Shown: positions 43,350 through 56,300 of the stretch, one piece after another
How positions within the stretch are numbered: the first letter of the stretch is position 1
How the letters are laid out: each line of letters begins with the position of its first letter
Assembly: GCA_026119855.1 (NCBI GenBank)
Contig: JAOWBW010000181.1
Location: forward strand, 1,178,001 to 1,242,000
Direction: 5' to 3'
From: Campanula takesimana
Taxonomy: Eukaryota; Streptophyta; Magnoliopsida; Asterales; Campanulaceae
DNA length: 64,000 nucleotides
Program-made: the position numbers and the translations under genes
Notes under the pieces: model-generated
The model's database searches: none
The model's input: the letters and a program-made list of their open reading frames with translations, nothing else
What the model was told of the DNA's origin: nothing

Positions 43350-46088
43350 TATATAATATATGAAAGCACAAGAATTTGGAGCCTTCACATTAATCCACGT
43401 GGCATTATGACGTGAAAAGCCACATGGATTTTTTTTGATTGGTCATCTATCCTTCAATGCTTTCAATTAAAAAAAAAAAAATCGGCAGATTGAATTAAAA
43501 GAATCCAAAGATAATTTCAATTTTGAAAATTTTAAAAATCTCAACAAGGTAATCCTAAATCATGCAAACATTGATATGTATTACCTTATCAAAATTCGGA
43601 TATTCAGTTGCCTCAAATGTTGGAAAGAGAGTAAATTTGAATTTTAAAATTTTCAAAATTTATTCTACAATAAATCCGTTGACTTAAATATTTACCTTAA
43701 TTAAATTGTAAATTTTGAATTTCAAAAAACAAACATGATTAACTATCTTTGAATTAGTTTAGGTATGATTCGAATTCTCAGCAACAGCAAAAAAAATTTA
43801 TCTATCTTCCAAAAAAGTCGCATGATTGGTAGTCATTCAAAAAAAAAAAGTGGCACTGGCTTTACTTATTCATTAATATAGAAAGAAATACAAATCTTTA
43901 TCCTCCTTCATTGCTTTCTTTTCTTTTCCCACATAGATTTTACTTTTCATTCAGGCATCAAGATTATTAAAATTTGGCTTATTCAACGCCGTCAAAGAGG
44001 TTAAATTTGACGATAAATTGAAACATCCGAAATTTAAAATTTGAATAACCTAATGAAAGAAGATAAAGATTTGAACTTGATGTAAAGACGCAGCGGAATA
44101 GTAATTATTAATTGATCGAAATCAATTAATCTGCAAGGAATATAAATTCCCAAGAATAATTTCAATGAAATTCTTGAATAAAGAAATAATGGAGGTTAAA
44201 GAGGGATAAATAATTGCAAAGCAATCGAGTTTTTATTGAATAAAAGCTAATTTTCGGAATACAACAGGCCTATTTTATAGTGCCCATAAAACTTGAAAAA
44301 CAATCCTAAACCTTCTAGAATTACTCCTAACCTATATGGTAATATAATAGGACTTAAAAATAGCAAAATAACTCCTAATCATACTCTAAAACATACTTTA
44401 AATGACCCATCAAAATTAATGACGAAAATACTAATTAAAATACTAATTAAACTTAAACTGATAATACAATACCAACATAATTATAATATTTAATATAATT
44501 ATATTTCTGTATTGCATCATTCACCACCACTTCAAACGAACTCGTCCTCGAGTTCGTGCTTGACACTTGAAGTCTTCCACGCCAGTTGAAGAGATATTTA
44601 GAATAGACATATGCTTGTCTGTACATGACCAAGAAAGGGACTGGATGTGACCAAATTCTGCCAGGTCCGGGCGGGTCTGTATGTGGGTGCGGTCGGACCA
44701 CGACACTGGGTTGCGCACGGTCGTGCATTGAGTTGAGCACGACCCTGCCGATTCGGTCGAGCTGTTCTGGGGTGCTGTCTGGCGAATTTGTTTTAGTTGA
44801 TATAGTCATTTCCTGTTCTATTTTTAATTTTAAAATTTTCAAAATTTATTCTACAATAAATCCGTTGACTTAAATATTTACCTTAATTAAATTGTAAATT
44901 TATATAATATATGAAAGCACAAGAATTTGGAGCCTTCACATTAATCCACGTGGCATTATGAGGTGGAAAGCCACGTGGATTTTTTTGATTGGACATCCAT
45001 CCTTCAATGCTTTCAATTTATTAAAAAAAAAAAAAACGGCAAATTGAATTAAAGGAATCCAAAGATAATTTCAATTTTGAAAATTTTAAAAATCTCAACA
45101 AGGTAATCCTAAAATTATGCAAACATTGATATGTATTACCTTATCAAAATTCGGATATTCAGTTGCCTCAAATGTTGGAAAGAGAGTAAATTTGAATTTT
45201 AAAATTTTCAAAATTTATTCTACGATAAATCCGTTGACTTAAATATTTACCTTAATTAAATTGTAAATTTTGAATTTCAAAAAACAAACGTGATTAACTA
45301 TCTTTGAATTAGTTTAGGTATGATTCGAATTCTCATCAACAGCAAAAAAAAAAATATTATCTATCTTCCAAAAAAGTCGCCTGATTGGTAGTCATTCAAA
45401 AAAAAAAAAAAAAGTGGCACTTGCTTTACTTATTCATTAATATAAAAAGAAATACAAATCTTTAACCTCCTTCATTGCTTTCTTTTCTTTTCTTTTCCCA
45501 CAAAGATTTTACTTTTCATTCAGGCATCAAGATTATTAAAATTTGGCTTATTCAACGCAGTCAAAGAGGTTAAATTTGACGATAAATTGAAACATCCGAG
45601 ATTTAAAATTTGAATAACCTAATGAAAGAAGATAAAGATTTGAACTTGATGTAAAGACGCAGCGGAATAGTAATTATTAATTGATCGAAATCAATTAATC
45701 TGCAAGGAATATAAATTCCCCAGAATAATTTCAATGAAATTCTTGAATAAAGAAATAATGGAGGTTAAAGAGGGATAAATAATTGCAAAGCAATCGAGTT
45801 TTTATTGAATAAAAGCTAATTTTCGGAATACAACAGGCCTATTTTATAGTGCCCATAAAACTTGAAAAACAATCATAAACCTTTTAGAATTACTCCTAAC
45901 CTATATGGTAATATAATAGGACTTAAAAATAGCAAAATAACTCATAATCTTACTCTAAAACATACTTTAAATGACCCATCAAAATTAATGACGAAAATAC
46001 TAATAAAAATACTAATTAAACTTAAACTGATATTACAATACCAACATAATTATAATATTTAATATAATTATATTTCTGTATTGCATCA
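43350..46088. repeat. Tandem duplication of flank plus LTR (about 1.55 kb)
   Basis: The sequence from TATATAATATATGAAAGCAC at 43350 recurs at 44901 (offset 1551 bp). Both copies run through about 730 bp of unique flank into a full LTR (44078-44519 and 45647-46088) and the first part of the internal region. The internal part of the first copy lacks about 90 bp and stops at GCGAATTTGTTT. Confidence 0.85.
44078..44519 (-). repeat. Extra LTR copy in the duplicated flank
   Basis: 442-bp LTR, TGATGTAAAGACG to TATTGCATCA, preceded by GAACT like its partner at 45647. About 300 bp of internal sequence follows to the right. Confidence 0.85.
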
Positions 46089-47483
46089 TTCGCCACCACT
46101 TCAAACGAACTTGTCCTCGAGTTCGTGCTTGACACTTGAAGTCTTCCACACCACTTGAAGAGATATTTAGAATAGACACATGCTTGTCCGAGCCATAAGA
46201 AATCTGGCAATGCTGCACCAAGTAAGAAATAAGACAACCGTTCAACATTGGCTTTTAAATTTTCTGTCAAAACATCAATGTATTCGGCCAAGAAAGGGAC
46301 TGGATGTGACCAAATTCTGCCAGGTCCGGGCGGGTCTGTACGTGGGTGCGGTCGGACCACGGCACTGGGTTGCGCATGGTCGTGCATTGAGTTGAGCACG
46401 GCCGTGCCGATTCGGTTGAGCTGTTCTGGGTTGCTGTCTGGCGAATTTGTTTCAGGTGCTGCAGCATGCGCATCCAAACACCCTTCCGTTACCACCAATG
46501 CAAAAAGGGGCTCCTCAGAATGTACGTCCAATGACTCGGTCACACATTCATGTTCCACCACCACTTCAAAAAGTGGCTCCTCGGATTTCGTTTCTTGAGC
46601 AACCTCTCCACCCACGGAAAAAAAATTATTACTAACATTTTCTCCCTTGAAATCCTCATCAACACGAACAATCAGATTTTGATCAATGGGTCCAACGTTA
46701 TGATCTTTCCCAATTGAAACAAAATCCTCATCACGAATTGTATGATTAACCCTACCGTACGGATCAACGTGACGGAGAACTTCCTACGCTCGCCGTTTCG
46801 ATTTTTGGGGTTGACAACACCACCACGGCTAACTACTACTCGCTCAATCGCCGTCAGAAGCTCATTATGTCACGTTGCTTGTGCCGTCAACAACTCAGCG
46901 TGACGCGTTGCTTGTTGCTCCGCAAAACGTACTTGTTGTTCCAACAGACGGTTAATAGTAGTAAGAAGGGTTTGTGTGCCCTTGTTGTTTCCTCCATCGT
47001 TAGCCATCGTCCAAGGATCGTCCTTTTCTGATACCAACTGATGTAAAAACGCAGCGGAATAGTAACTATTAATTGATCGAAATCAATTAATCTGCAAGGA
47101 ATATAAATTCCCAAGAATAATTTCAATGAAATTCTTGAATAAAGAAATAATGGAGGTTACAGAGGGATAAATAATTGCAAAGCAATCGAGTTTTTATTGA
47201 ATAAAAGCTAATTTTCGGAATACAATTTGAGGCCTATTTTATAGTGCCCATAAAACTTGAAAAACAATCATAAACCTTCTAGAATTACTCCTAACCTATA
47301 TGGTAACCTAATAGGACTTGAAAATAGCAAAATAACTCCTAATCCTACTCTAAAACATACTTTAAATGACCCATCAAAATTAATGACGAAAATACTAATA
47401 AAAATACTAATTAAACTTAAACTGATAATACAATACCAACATAATTATAATATTTAATATAATTATATTTCCATATTGCATCA
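45647..47483 (-). mobile_element. Non-autonomous LTR retrotransposon, minus orientation
   Basis: LTRs at 45647-46088 and 47039-47483 (TGATG...CATCA), with a perfect 5-bp target duplication GAACT at 45642-45646 and 47484-47488. Read on the minus strand, TGGTATCAG follows the 47-kb LTR by two bases, matching the initiator-Met tRNA primer site. The 950-bp interior has only a broken Gag-like frame and no RT or integrase. Confidence 0.88.
46089..47010 (-). pseudogene. Broken Gag-like remnant of the non-autonomous LTR element
   Basis: On the minus strand, near 47007, a frame begins MANDGGNNKG and continues TLLTTINRLLEQQVRFAEQQ before a stop near 46870. Open frame resumes at about 46615 with Glu-rich repeats (SEEPLFEVVVEHECV, SEEPLFALVV) and runs into the LTR. 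The acidic duplicated segment and the lack of a protease suggest a degraded, element-specific leader or Gag protein. Confidence 0.6.
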
Positions 47484-47488
47484 GAACT

Positions 47489-48566
47489 CCAATTCAAAAG
47501 GTTGTATTTAAGGATATCTTTAACAATTTATTCATATCCTAATTTAAACTCCAATTAAAAATCATTTGCAATTGCAATTCCATCCATATTTGGAATTTCT
47601 TGATTTTCATCAGCCTTATATAGATTTTATATCTATATATAATTTACACAATATTTAACCTCCTTGATTGCGTTATGTTTTTTCAACAGACGTCTCTTCC
47701 TCTTTGTTTCATGCAGGCAGCTGAAATTTCTAGGCCATCTCCGAGGTTAGTCGGAGTTCTTCCTCTTATTGAGTGCGTAGTGTGTTTGTTTTGCATATTC
47801 ATGTACATTCAAATTATTATTTTTAGTTTGATGGGTGAGGAAGGTGGTTAATGGCAGGTACTAAAGATTAGTACCTGCCATGTCCCTAAATGAGTGTTGT
47901 ATAGCATCATATATATAGCTAATGTGATGTAGTTTCTGCTTAGATCAAGATTTATGAATGTTGGTATTAATTGGGTTTAATAATTGATTTTTATTTAACA
48001 CTTGGGTGTTTACAGAAACCCTATTCTGGACATTCTTAATGCAATGATCTAATCTTTTGGTTATGTGTATTTGGTACTAGAATGATGAATTTTTTTGGTT
48101 AATTTGCAAATGGGTTATTGCCTATTTTTAGTTTATTGTTATTTGTTATAGTTTAGTTTTTTATCGAGATTAGAACTAACATATTTAGGGATTCAAATTT
48201 TTACAGGTCTAGGCATTATTCTCTAGGTATTTCACTTTTCTCTCACACTCTAAATTCAAATATGTGATTCTTCCAAAGGCAAGGATATAAAAGTGTGTTA
48301 TCTTTGAGTCTAAAGATTATCTATTGATTGCTCGATATGATGACATTATGCTTCATGTGCTTTCTTTGTTGGTCCACTATACTGCACTTATAGTCTTATT
48401 ACGTAACATGACCTCATGTACATGTATGCTTAACCTCTGTATGTATCACAGGATGTTCAAAGGTGCTGCTTTTATTTTTACATTGCTAATTATATTTGTG
48501 TGTTTTTATTGATATTTTTGGCACCATTGATACATAGTCTCACATACATTAAATTTTGTTACGCAG
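47489..48566. other. No gene seen; left part of the Helitron region
   Basis: AT-rich sequence between the LTR element and the helicase remnant. No open frame with recognisable motifs and no clear Helitron 5' end was identified. Confidence 0.35.
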
Positions 48567-50229
48567 ATTTAGAGATTTCAGTTCATGAGCTTGTGGATAA
48601 GGAAGGCGGTCCCCTAATATTTGATGAAATGTCTATGATGTTGAGGAGATGAAGGCTGAGCACTCTAGATTACATAAATGTTTGACTGAAGAACAAAGGC
48701 TGGTTTATGAAAATATCATGACGGCTATTGATAGAGGAGATGGTGGAGTTTTCTTTTTGTATGGGTATGGTGGCACGGGGAAGACTTTCATATGGAAGAC
48801 ATTGTGCTCTGCCTTGCGAAGTAGGAGGGATATAGTTCTTCCGGTGGCTTCTAGCCGTATAGCTTCGTTGCTACTTCCGAGGGGTAGGACTGCTCACTCC
48901 AGATTTGGCATACCCATACAGGTCGATGAAAGCTCAACTTGCAGCAAGATTAAGCCAGGTTCTGATTTGTGTGGTCTCCTAAAGAAAACGAAGCTCATAA
49001 TTTGGGATGAGGCTCCGATGGCCCACAAGCACTGCTTTGAGGCGCTTGACCGGAGCTTGGGGGACATTATGCGTACTAATGATGGTTGTTGCTCTGATAA
49101 GCCCTTCGGTGGATTAGTTGTTGTGTTTGGAGGAGATTTCAGGCAAATATTGCATGTTGTGCCTAAAGGAAGCCGACATAATATTGTACATGCTGCCATC
49201 AGTTCATCTAAACTTTGGAATTCGTGTGAGGTCCTAAAATTGACAAAAAACATAAGATTGCAGGTAAATGATCTAATTTAAAACTCTTTACATTTACATT
49301 TCCCTTTTGCAGAAACTAAATGTTTCATCTCATTCATTGCCTAAATATAGGTAGGTTCCTCTTCTTCTTCTGATGTTCTAGAGATCAAAAATTTCGCTGA
49401 ATGGATATTACGGGTAGGAGCTGGGGATGTCGGTGAAGAAAATGATGGAGAAGTTGACATTAAGTTACCGGATGATATTTGGATAAGAGATACAACTGAT
49501 CCTATTGCAACCATCCTTGAAAACACGTATCCTGACATATTACATAATATGCGTATTGATGGATTTTTTTTTCAGGATAGAGCAATTTTGGCACCAACTA
49601 ATGAGATAGTAGATACTATCAATGATTATGTGATGTCGCTGTTGCCCGGTGAAGAAGTGTTGTATATGAGTTCTGATAGCATCAGCAAGGAGGACGGAGA
49701 TATTGTTGGCCACGAGGATGTATTTTCTGTTGAGTTTCTTAATACGATTAAATGCTCGGGATTGCCAAACCATTCCATACGTCTGAAGGTTGGGTGTATA
49801 GTGATGCTACTCAGAAACATTGATCAAGCTTCAGAATTATGCAACAAAACGAGAATGATCGTTACAAATCTAGGAAAACATATAGTTGAAGCAAGAATGC
49901 TTTCAGGAAAAAATAAAGGAATGAAGGTGTTTGTGCCCAGAATGATGTTGCGCCCGTCAGATATGACAAAATTCCCTGTTAAATTCCAACGTAGGCAGTT
50001 CCCATTGAATGTTTGCTTCGCTATGACTATAAATAAGAGTCAGGGACAGTCACTTTCTCATGTTGGGCTTTACCTTCCTCGACCTGTATTCAGTCACGGG
50101 CAGTTGTATGTGGCAATCTCGAGAGTTACAAGCAAAAATGGGCTCAAAGTTTTGATTTGTGAAAAGGATTGTGAAACGAGCGAGGTGACTACTAATGTGG
50201 TCTATAAAGAAGTTTTTCACAAATTATGA
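48567..50229 (+). pseudogene. Truncated Helitron PIF1-type helicase
   Basis: Two exons, to 49263 and from 49351 to the stop at 50229, joined by an 88-bp... GT-AG intron of 87 bp (49264-49350), encode the helicase half of a Helitron protein. Walker A is GYGGTGKTF, Walker B is IIWDEAPM, then VFGGDFRQI, LTKNIRL and the C-terminal MTINKSQGQSLSHV and YVAISRVTS motifs. The main open frame starts at 48649, but homologous sequence continues upstream in another frame (DLEISVHELVDKEGG), implying a one-base deletion near 48632. The Rep nuclease half is missing. Cellular PIF1 is unlikely because the flanks and style match plant Helitrons. Confidence 0.85.
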
Positions 50230-50590
50230 GGTAATCCAAAATTTATGAACTTTCATAGTTGCATTAATTCATTTAGGGACGGAGAGAGTAGTACAGTTTT
50301 TTGGATGCCTGTCAAAGTATAGGATCATTTCTTGCATTTTTGGACATTAATTTAGGGACGGAGAGAGTAGTACAGTTTTTTCTTTCAATGTTCACTTCTG
50401 TTAATATTAGTTGAAGAGAGTTCTTAAAGATTAGCATGTATTCGTTAATGTTTTTTCTTTCAACGGTCGTTGTTACAATGGTTAACCTGGTTATTTACTT
50501 ATAAAACCATTAACATCATCTTGCATAAAAGACCGGAACGTCATCTTAAGCTTTGAAATAACACTACTTGTTTTGTTAAACTGGTTCCAG

Positions 50591-50688
50591 GGTTGGAGGA
50601 CTTGTGCCGTGACTACATTGGGTAGAGGTGGCAGTGATTTGACAGCCACAACTATTGGTAAAGCATTGGGTTTACGAGAAATTCATGT
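50591..50688 (+). pseudogene. Captured aspartokinase exon fragment
   Basis: One frame reads CAVTTLGRGGSDLTATTIGK followed by ALGLREIHV, the substrate/ATP-site segment of plant aspartate kinase. It is preceded by an acceptor-like TTCCAG and followed by GTTAGT, so it appears to be one genomic exon with its splice borders. No neighbouring aspartokinase exons were recognised. It lies 360 bp downstream of the Helitron helicase, which suggests capture at the DNA level. Confidence 0.8.
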
Positions 50689-51345
50689 TAGTGAAATAAC
50701 ACTACATGTTTGTTAATGGAAGTCCATTGTGATGGGTCAAAGGTTGCTGTGAAGTTCTTGAAGACTCTTCCCGCAATTTCTAATGTGAAGTCAGCTACAT
50801 TTTTGTTTACAAATAGAGTGAAGACTGTCACTATGATTCACGTTCAGTTGTTTATTGAATGCAGAGGGGACTTGAGAAAGACATGGGGAAGCTTAACCTC
50901 CTGGGATCTTCTTTTTCTTCATCTTCATCTTGTGGGTCTGGGTTTAAGTCAATTTCTTTGATTTGTTGGTTATGTATATTTTCAAATCTCACAAATGTAG
51001 AGGGTTTCGATTCTCTGAACAACAATCTTTTTCCTTTTATTTATTGTGAAGGTGCTATAGTATTTGTTACTGTATCTTTAATTTCTTATTTTTGGTATAT
51101 TAAAGCATTTGTTAAGCTACTCTAGCTATTTGGGTTTCTGAATGAGAAGGGACAGCGATACATAGCCTTTGAAAGGGATTTTGTGAAAGATTATACTTTT
51201 GTCTTTATAGATGGAATTTTGTTAATCTTGGTTTTCATTCTGTTTCCGTTTCACTTGCTGTTTGTGAGATTAAAAAAATGCAAAATGCTCTCAATGTTAA
51301 CAGGTGAAAATCCATACGGTTGGAATATTTCTATGAAAACTACTA
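50689..51345. other. No gene recognised after the aspartokinase fragment
   Basis: Short open frames here (for example from 50859) carry no motif I recognise. They may be more captured DNA. Confidence 0.35.
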
Positions 51346-51346
51346 C

Positions 51347-51412
51347 CACCGTCCCAAAATGAATGTACAAAAAAATTGACATTTATTTTGGGACAAAGGG
51401 AGTAATTTTAAA
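51347..51412. mobile_element. Short Stowaway-like MITE
   Basis: ACCGTCCCAAAATGAATGTA and, inverted, ATTTATTTTGGGACAAAGGGAGTA bound a 60-bp element. Confidence 0.55.
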
Positions 51413-51799
51413 AAGTCACAAGTATACACAATTAGTAGTAATTTTCATAATTGCCTATTTGTTAGTTTGCTATTTTATGTGAAATATTAATATAGTTTTA
51501 ACACCAACTTTCTCTCTCCTCTCTCGGTATGAAAATTTTTTTCCATAAGTTTTTCTTAATTGATTAGCTTTATTATTCACGTCGAATCTCGACCGGCTAT
51601 GAACTAGTTGCTAATAAAATGACTATTTAACTTTTAAATTTGTAAAGTGGTTAATTTACTACTATTTGGACTTTGCATGATATTGAGTGGTATAATAGTC
51701 ATTTTAACAAAGTTGACAAAAGAGGAAAGTGAGACGAAATCAAACTTTTGAAGAACCACTGACATTTGTCCAAACAATAGGGGTGGAAAGTGTAAGTAT

Positions 51800-51809
51800 T
51801 CTATATAAA
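51800..51809 (+). promoter_or_regulatory. TATA box of the methyltransferase-like gene
   Basis: TCTATATAAAGG lies about 55 bp before the ATG at 51863, implying a short 5' UTR. Confidence 0.6.
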
Positions 51810-51862
51810 GGAAACAAAAAAGCATTTTCTTGGTCAAAAACTAAAGTTGCAAGACCCTCCAC

Positions 51863-52802
51863 ATGATCTCCAATTATCCAAACTCCGCCACAAAGCCATG
51901 GAAGAAGAACCCAACAACCTCTCAATTCAACTCCAAAATCAATCCAAAATTCATCACAAAAATTCACAACACCCTTCATGAAAACCAATCCTCTGCAGGA
52001 AAAATCAAACGCCAAGTTCTAACAAAAGAAGGAAGAACCAAACTCGACATCAATCCCGATCGACAATTTTACGCCTACCCTCGATTTGTAACCCACGTCG
52101 ACGATAACTTCATTTCGACACTTACGAATCTTTACAAAGAAAAGTTGAGACCAGAATGGGAAGTTCTTGACCTGATGAGCTCATGGGTTAGCCATTTACC
52201 TGAAGAAGTCGAGTACAAGAAAGTGGTTGGACATGGTCTTAATGCTCAAGAACTTGCAAAGAATCCGAGACTGGATTATTTCTTTGTAAAAGATCTCAAT
52301 CAGGACCAGAAATTTGAATTGGAGGATTCCAGTTTTGATGCTGTGTTATGTACTGTCAGTGTGCAGTATCTTCAGCAGCCCGAGAAGGTAAGCGGTTAGA
52401 TTTTTAACGCCATTTCTAACGCCGTTATTCATCTAGGATTAAAGTGAACAGAACTAGATTGATTTTTACTAAATGCAGGTATTTGCAGAGGTGTTTCGGG
52501 TGCTAAGACCGGGAGGGGTGTTTATAGTGAGCTTCAGTAACAGACTGTTTTATGAAAAGGCGATTGGTGCGTGGAGAGATGGGACAGCGTATAGCCGTAC
52601 CCAATTGGTCGTGCAATATTTCCAATGTGTCGAAGGATTTACTCAGCCAGAAATTATAAGGAAATTACCAAGTGATAATGCAGGTACTCAAGGAGAGAGG
52701 TCAGTATTTACCTGGGTTAAGGGGTTGCTCGGATTGTTGTCAGGATCAGACCCTTTTTATGCTGTTATCTCTTACAAGAACTTCAAACCTGTATATGAAT
52801 GA
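51863..52802 (+). CDS. SAM-dependent methyltransferase-like protein
   Basis: Two exons, 51863-52387 and 52479-52802, join in frame to 282 aa. The N-terminal 45 residues are Asn/Lys/Ser-rich and could be a targeting sequence. A conserved block reads LDINPDRQFYAYPRFVTHVD. The fold then resembles class I methyltransferases: VLDLMSSWVSHLPEE at about residue 101 stands where motif I should be, FDAVLCTVSVQYLQQPEK is motif IV-like, and FRVLRPGGVFIVSFSN is motif VI. The glycine-rich SAM loop (GxGxG) is absent; MSSW replaces it. So SAM binding is atypical or lost, and enzymatic activity should not be assumed. The start at 51863 is the only in-frame Met before the conserved block. A second ATG at 51898 is out of frame. 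Confidence 0.85.
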
Positions 52803-53338
52803 ATGAATACGTTAGAATCCTCAAAAATCATTGTAATCCTATGAATACAATCATTTTCTCGTATGACTAAACTCATGTTCTGCTCAATCAAAAGCAATGT
52901 CAGACACATATTTTTCCATCGAACATCCGCATTGACAATAGAAATAACGGGCAAAAGAAATGCATTTTTCTGCAGTCGTGTCTGATTTGATTTTGCTCCA
53001 CTGGTTGATCAAAATTTCATGCTACAGCCTTGTTCAGTATCCCAAAAAAAAAAAAAAAAAAAAAAGGAAACCCTTCTCTGGGTCTCCACAACGTTAAAGA
53101 TCCGTCTAGTCTACAAACTGGGATATCAGAACCTTTTTCACGCTATACAAGTATCCACGAATACGTGTGTAAGGTCGAAGCGTAATGATGCTGGGTGTCA
53201 CGCCAACAAATTTCTTCTGCACTTTACGAGCAAAAGTTTCCAAAAACTATACAGGCTATTTTCTGGGCTTGACAAGAAAAGAAAAAGGAAAAAGAAACGA
53301 AGAAACATATGAAGACCGATTGATTCTCCACGGGTTAG

Positions 53339-56300
53339 CTATGTGCGAGAGCTGCTTTTTTGTCGGAGCTTCTTAGCATTTTCAAACGCTTGAACATAGT
53401 AATACAATCTCCAGAGCGTCGTATTATCCTACAAAAGGACGCAATATGTCAGCAAGATTTTCAGGTTTTAGTAGAGATGTAATCCCTCTGTCCCATAATA
53501 AATATCGCATTTCACTTGTCAACGTTTTCGAGAAGTGTGCTTTACTTGTTTGTGCATTGCTTGCACAATGGTAAAATTGCACCAAGTCTCCTTCCTCGTT
53601 TAGAAATGTGACATTTGTTTTGGGACAGACCAAAGAGGAGAGTGAGATATTTCTATGGGACGGAGGGAGTATTTTATAGGAATGACTAGCAGTATGTATT
53701 ACCTCGTGTTCCAGATTCACATCTATCCCTTCTAAAGACTTTTTCTCCAACGGGTTGCGTGGATGAAGAATCTCCACTACACGGCTCAAGTTTTCTGGTG
53801 GAAGGTTCTTAATCAATCTACCAAGCTGATGCTTTTCCACGTCGGTCATTGGCCTGTTGACAGGAATTAAGACACAAGACTTGATTGAGAAACTACAAAG
53901 GGTATAACATATATCCATGTACTCCCTCCGTCCCGTAATAAATGTTTAATTGTAATTGTCAACGTTTCAAGGAATCAGCTTTACTTATCTGTACACATTG
54001 CATGTACAATAGTAAAACTGCAATAAAACTCTTCCTAATCTAGAAATGTGGCAATTTTTGGGGACGGACTAAAAAGGAAAGTGTAACATTTATAATGGGA
54101 TGGAGGGAGGTAGTAAAGAAGGTAGCTTTTTCCACCTCTTGCACAACCTACAGTAAAGAATATACCTGCAAGTTGACATAACAATATCAAGAAGTTCTTC
54201 AAGCTTCTGCTGCATGCAGCTAAGCTGAAAAGAAACATTCAATCAAAGTAGATTGAGCCAAAATAATGTGATTTCCACTTCAGATACTACCACATCCTGA
54301 TGGATAAGGCATGAGTATTAACAATAAGAAACAGAAGGATTAAGAATACGAATAAAACTCAACAAATGTTAAAAACAGATGTCTTTTAGAATTATTACCG
54401 TGGTAGATAAATCATCAGAATGCTTCTTAATCCTTCCTTTACCAACATCATCCAGAAGAATTTTCAAATCTTCGTTGAGCTGAAGAGAGAAAATGACTAA
54501 GAAAAATACTTGTAGACAATAACCCACAATTTACTCATGATCCAGCATGCACTACACAAGCAACACAGTTCGAAGGAAAATTTCCATTTACGTGCTAACT
54601 TCTAAGGGGGAATATTCTGCAGCTCCAAAGAACAGAGCTGAGAGAGAAATTTTTATACTCCCTCGGTCCCTCCGTCCCAATATGAATGTCCGGAAAAAAA
54701 ATCAAATTTACTCTTGATCAAGAGCGAATTTGAAATTTTTTTGGACATTCATTTTGGAACGGAGGTAGTAATTTTTAACGTCCTATCAAAGATTCACTTG
54801 TAAGTATGAGCAACATTTACTTCAAAAATCGCTAAAAGTAAATCAATCAATGAACACCAAAATAGGTTATACCTCCTTCTCTTGCTCAGCTGCAAAATTT
54901 AAACCCAGATATGACGACTTCTGGCCCAAGTTGGAGAGAGATTTATTTCCTTGTTCAGCACAAGCATTACACAAAAACTTGAAAAACAAACAAACAGCGC
55001 ATAAATAAGTGCATGGCCAATATGCAAATGAGGTCAATAAAAAAAGTTAACTAGTTACCTTAGAGCCCTTTGGACCAGTTTTTTTGTTGTACCTATCAGT
55101 TTTATGACAGTTGGCACATTGATTATTGCAACCATCGGCTATATCTGTACCTGGTGCAGCCACAACAAAGCCTTCTCTTCTACCGTGAGATGAACTCTTT
55201 TCTTGTTTGATCCAAGATTTTAGCCGTCGCATATTAATGACAGGATCTAAGATCTGCTCTTCAAAAACAACATTAAGATTGTTGCAATAGTTAAAGGCAT
55301 GGAGTAGATACTAGTAGATAGTGGATATATCAAAGAAAACTATTGGCCTGAAAATTCTTATACGCAAAATAAGATAAATGCTTATCGATTATTGTGCAAG
55401 ATCTGTAGTATGAAGTCCTCATGCTCAGTATAAATGCAAGAATGGAGAATATAAGTAATGTAGATGGAAGAAAGCATGATAACTGATCCATTCATGTTTT
55501 ATAATTCGGAAGTAACTAACAGCCTAGCAGCCGTCGGTAATTAACTGTCCATTATACACGGTCTCATATGTTCACACCTAAAATAAAGAAGAATATGCAT
55601 GAGTGTGGCGTCTCTGCTAATATTCAAAGGACCAAATTAAATGGCAAAAAAAAACCCGATTAATATGGACAAACCAAGTAATATTGACAAAGGCTGAGTT
55701 GAGTTAAACTGAGTTGTAGCACCTGTAACAGAGCCAGTAGGCTTACTACTTTGTAATAGACCAGCAAAAAGTGGAAAAATTCTCACGTGAATGGTACTCC
55801 CTCCGTCCCGGTAGAAGCTTCACCATTTTGGGAGTGGCACAAGAATTAAGAAAAGTGATGAGTGGGAAATGGGTTGTGAGAGGGCAGAAGTGAGTGGGTA
55901 TGACAAGTGGGACCCATAATTTAAATGTGTGAGGGGAAAAAGTTAGTGGGTATGACAAGTGGGGACCACAATTTAAGTATGTGAGAGGAAAAAGTGAGTG
56001 GAGTTGACAAGTGGGGCCTACATTTATAACCATTTTAGGAAAGGTGAAGCTTCTAATGGGACACCCTTTTGGGTAAAAGTGAAGCTTCTACCGGGACGGA
56101 AGGAGTATATTAGATGCACCATAGTCGTATCCCGATCACTGATTTTGAAAGAATACTCACAAGCATGAAATTCTGAACAATATGCAACTCTAAGGCAATT
56201 ATTTCCTTCAACATTCTTGAGAAGCAAAAGAAAAACTAAACAAACACCACTTATAAATATCACTGTCTAGAAAAAGGGTATCTGTATTATCCTCCTAAGT

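Noticed and set aside
46248..46598. 116-codon plus-strand frame over the minus-strand LTR element
   Set aside because: Opposite to the element's own Gag-like frame and primer-site orientation; a shadow frame.
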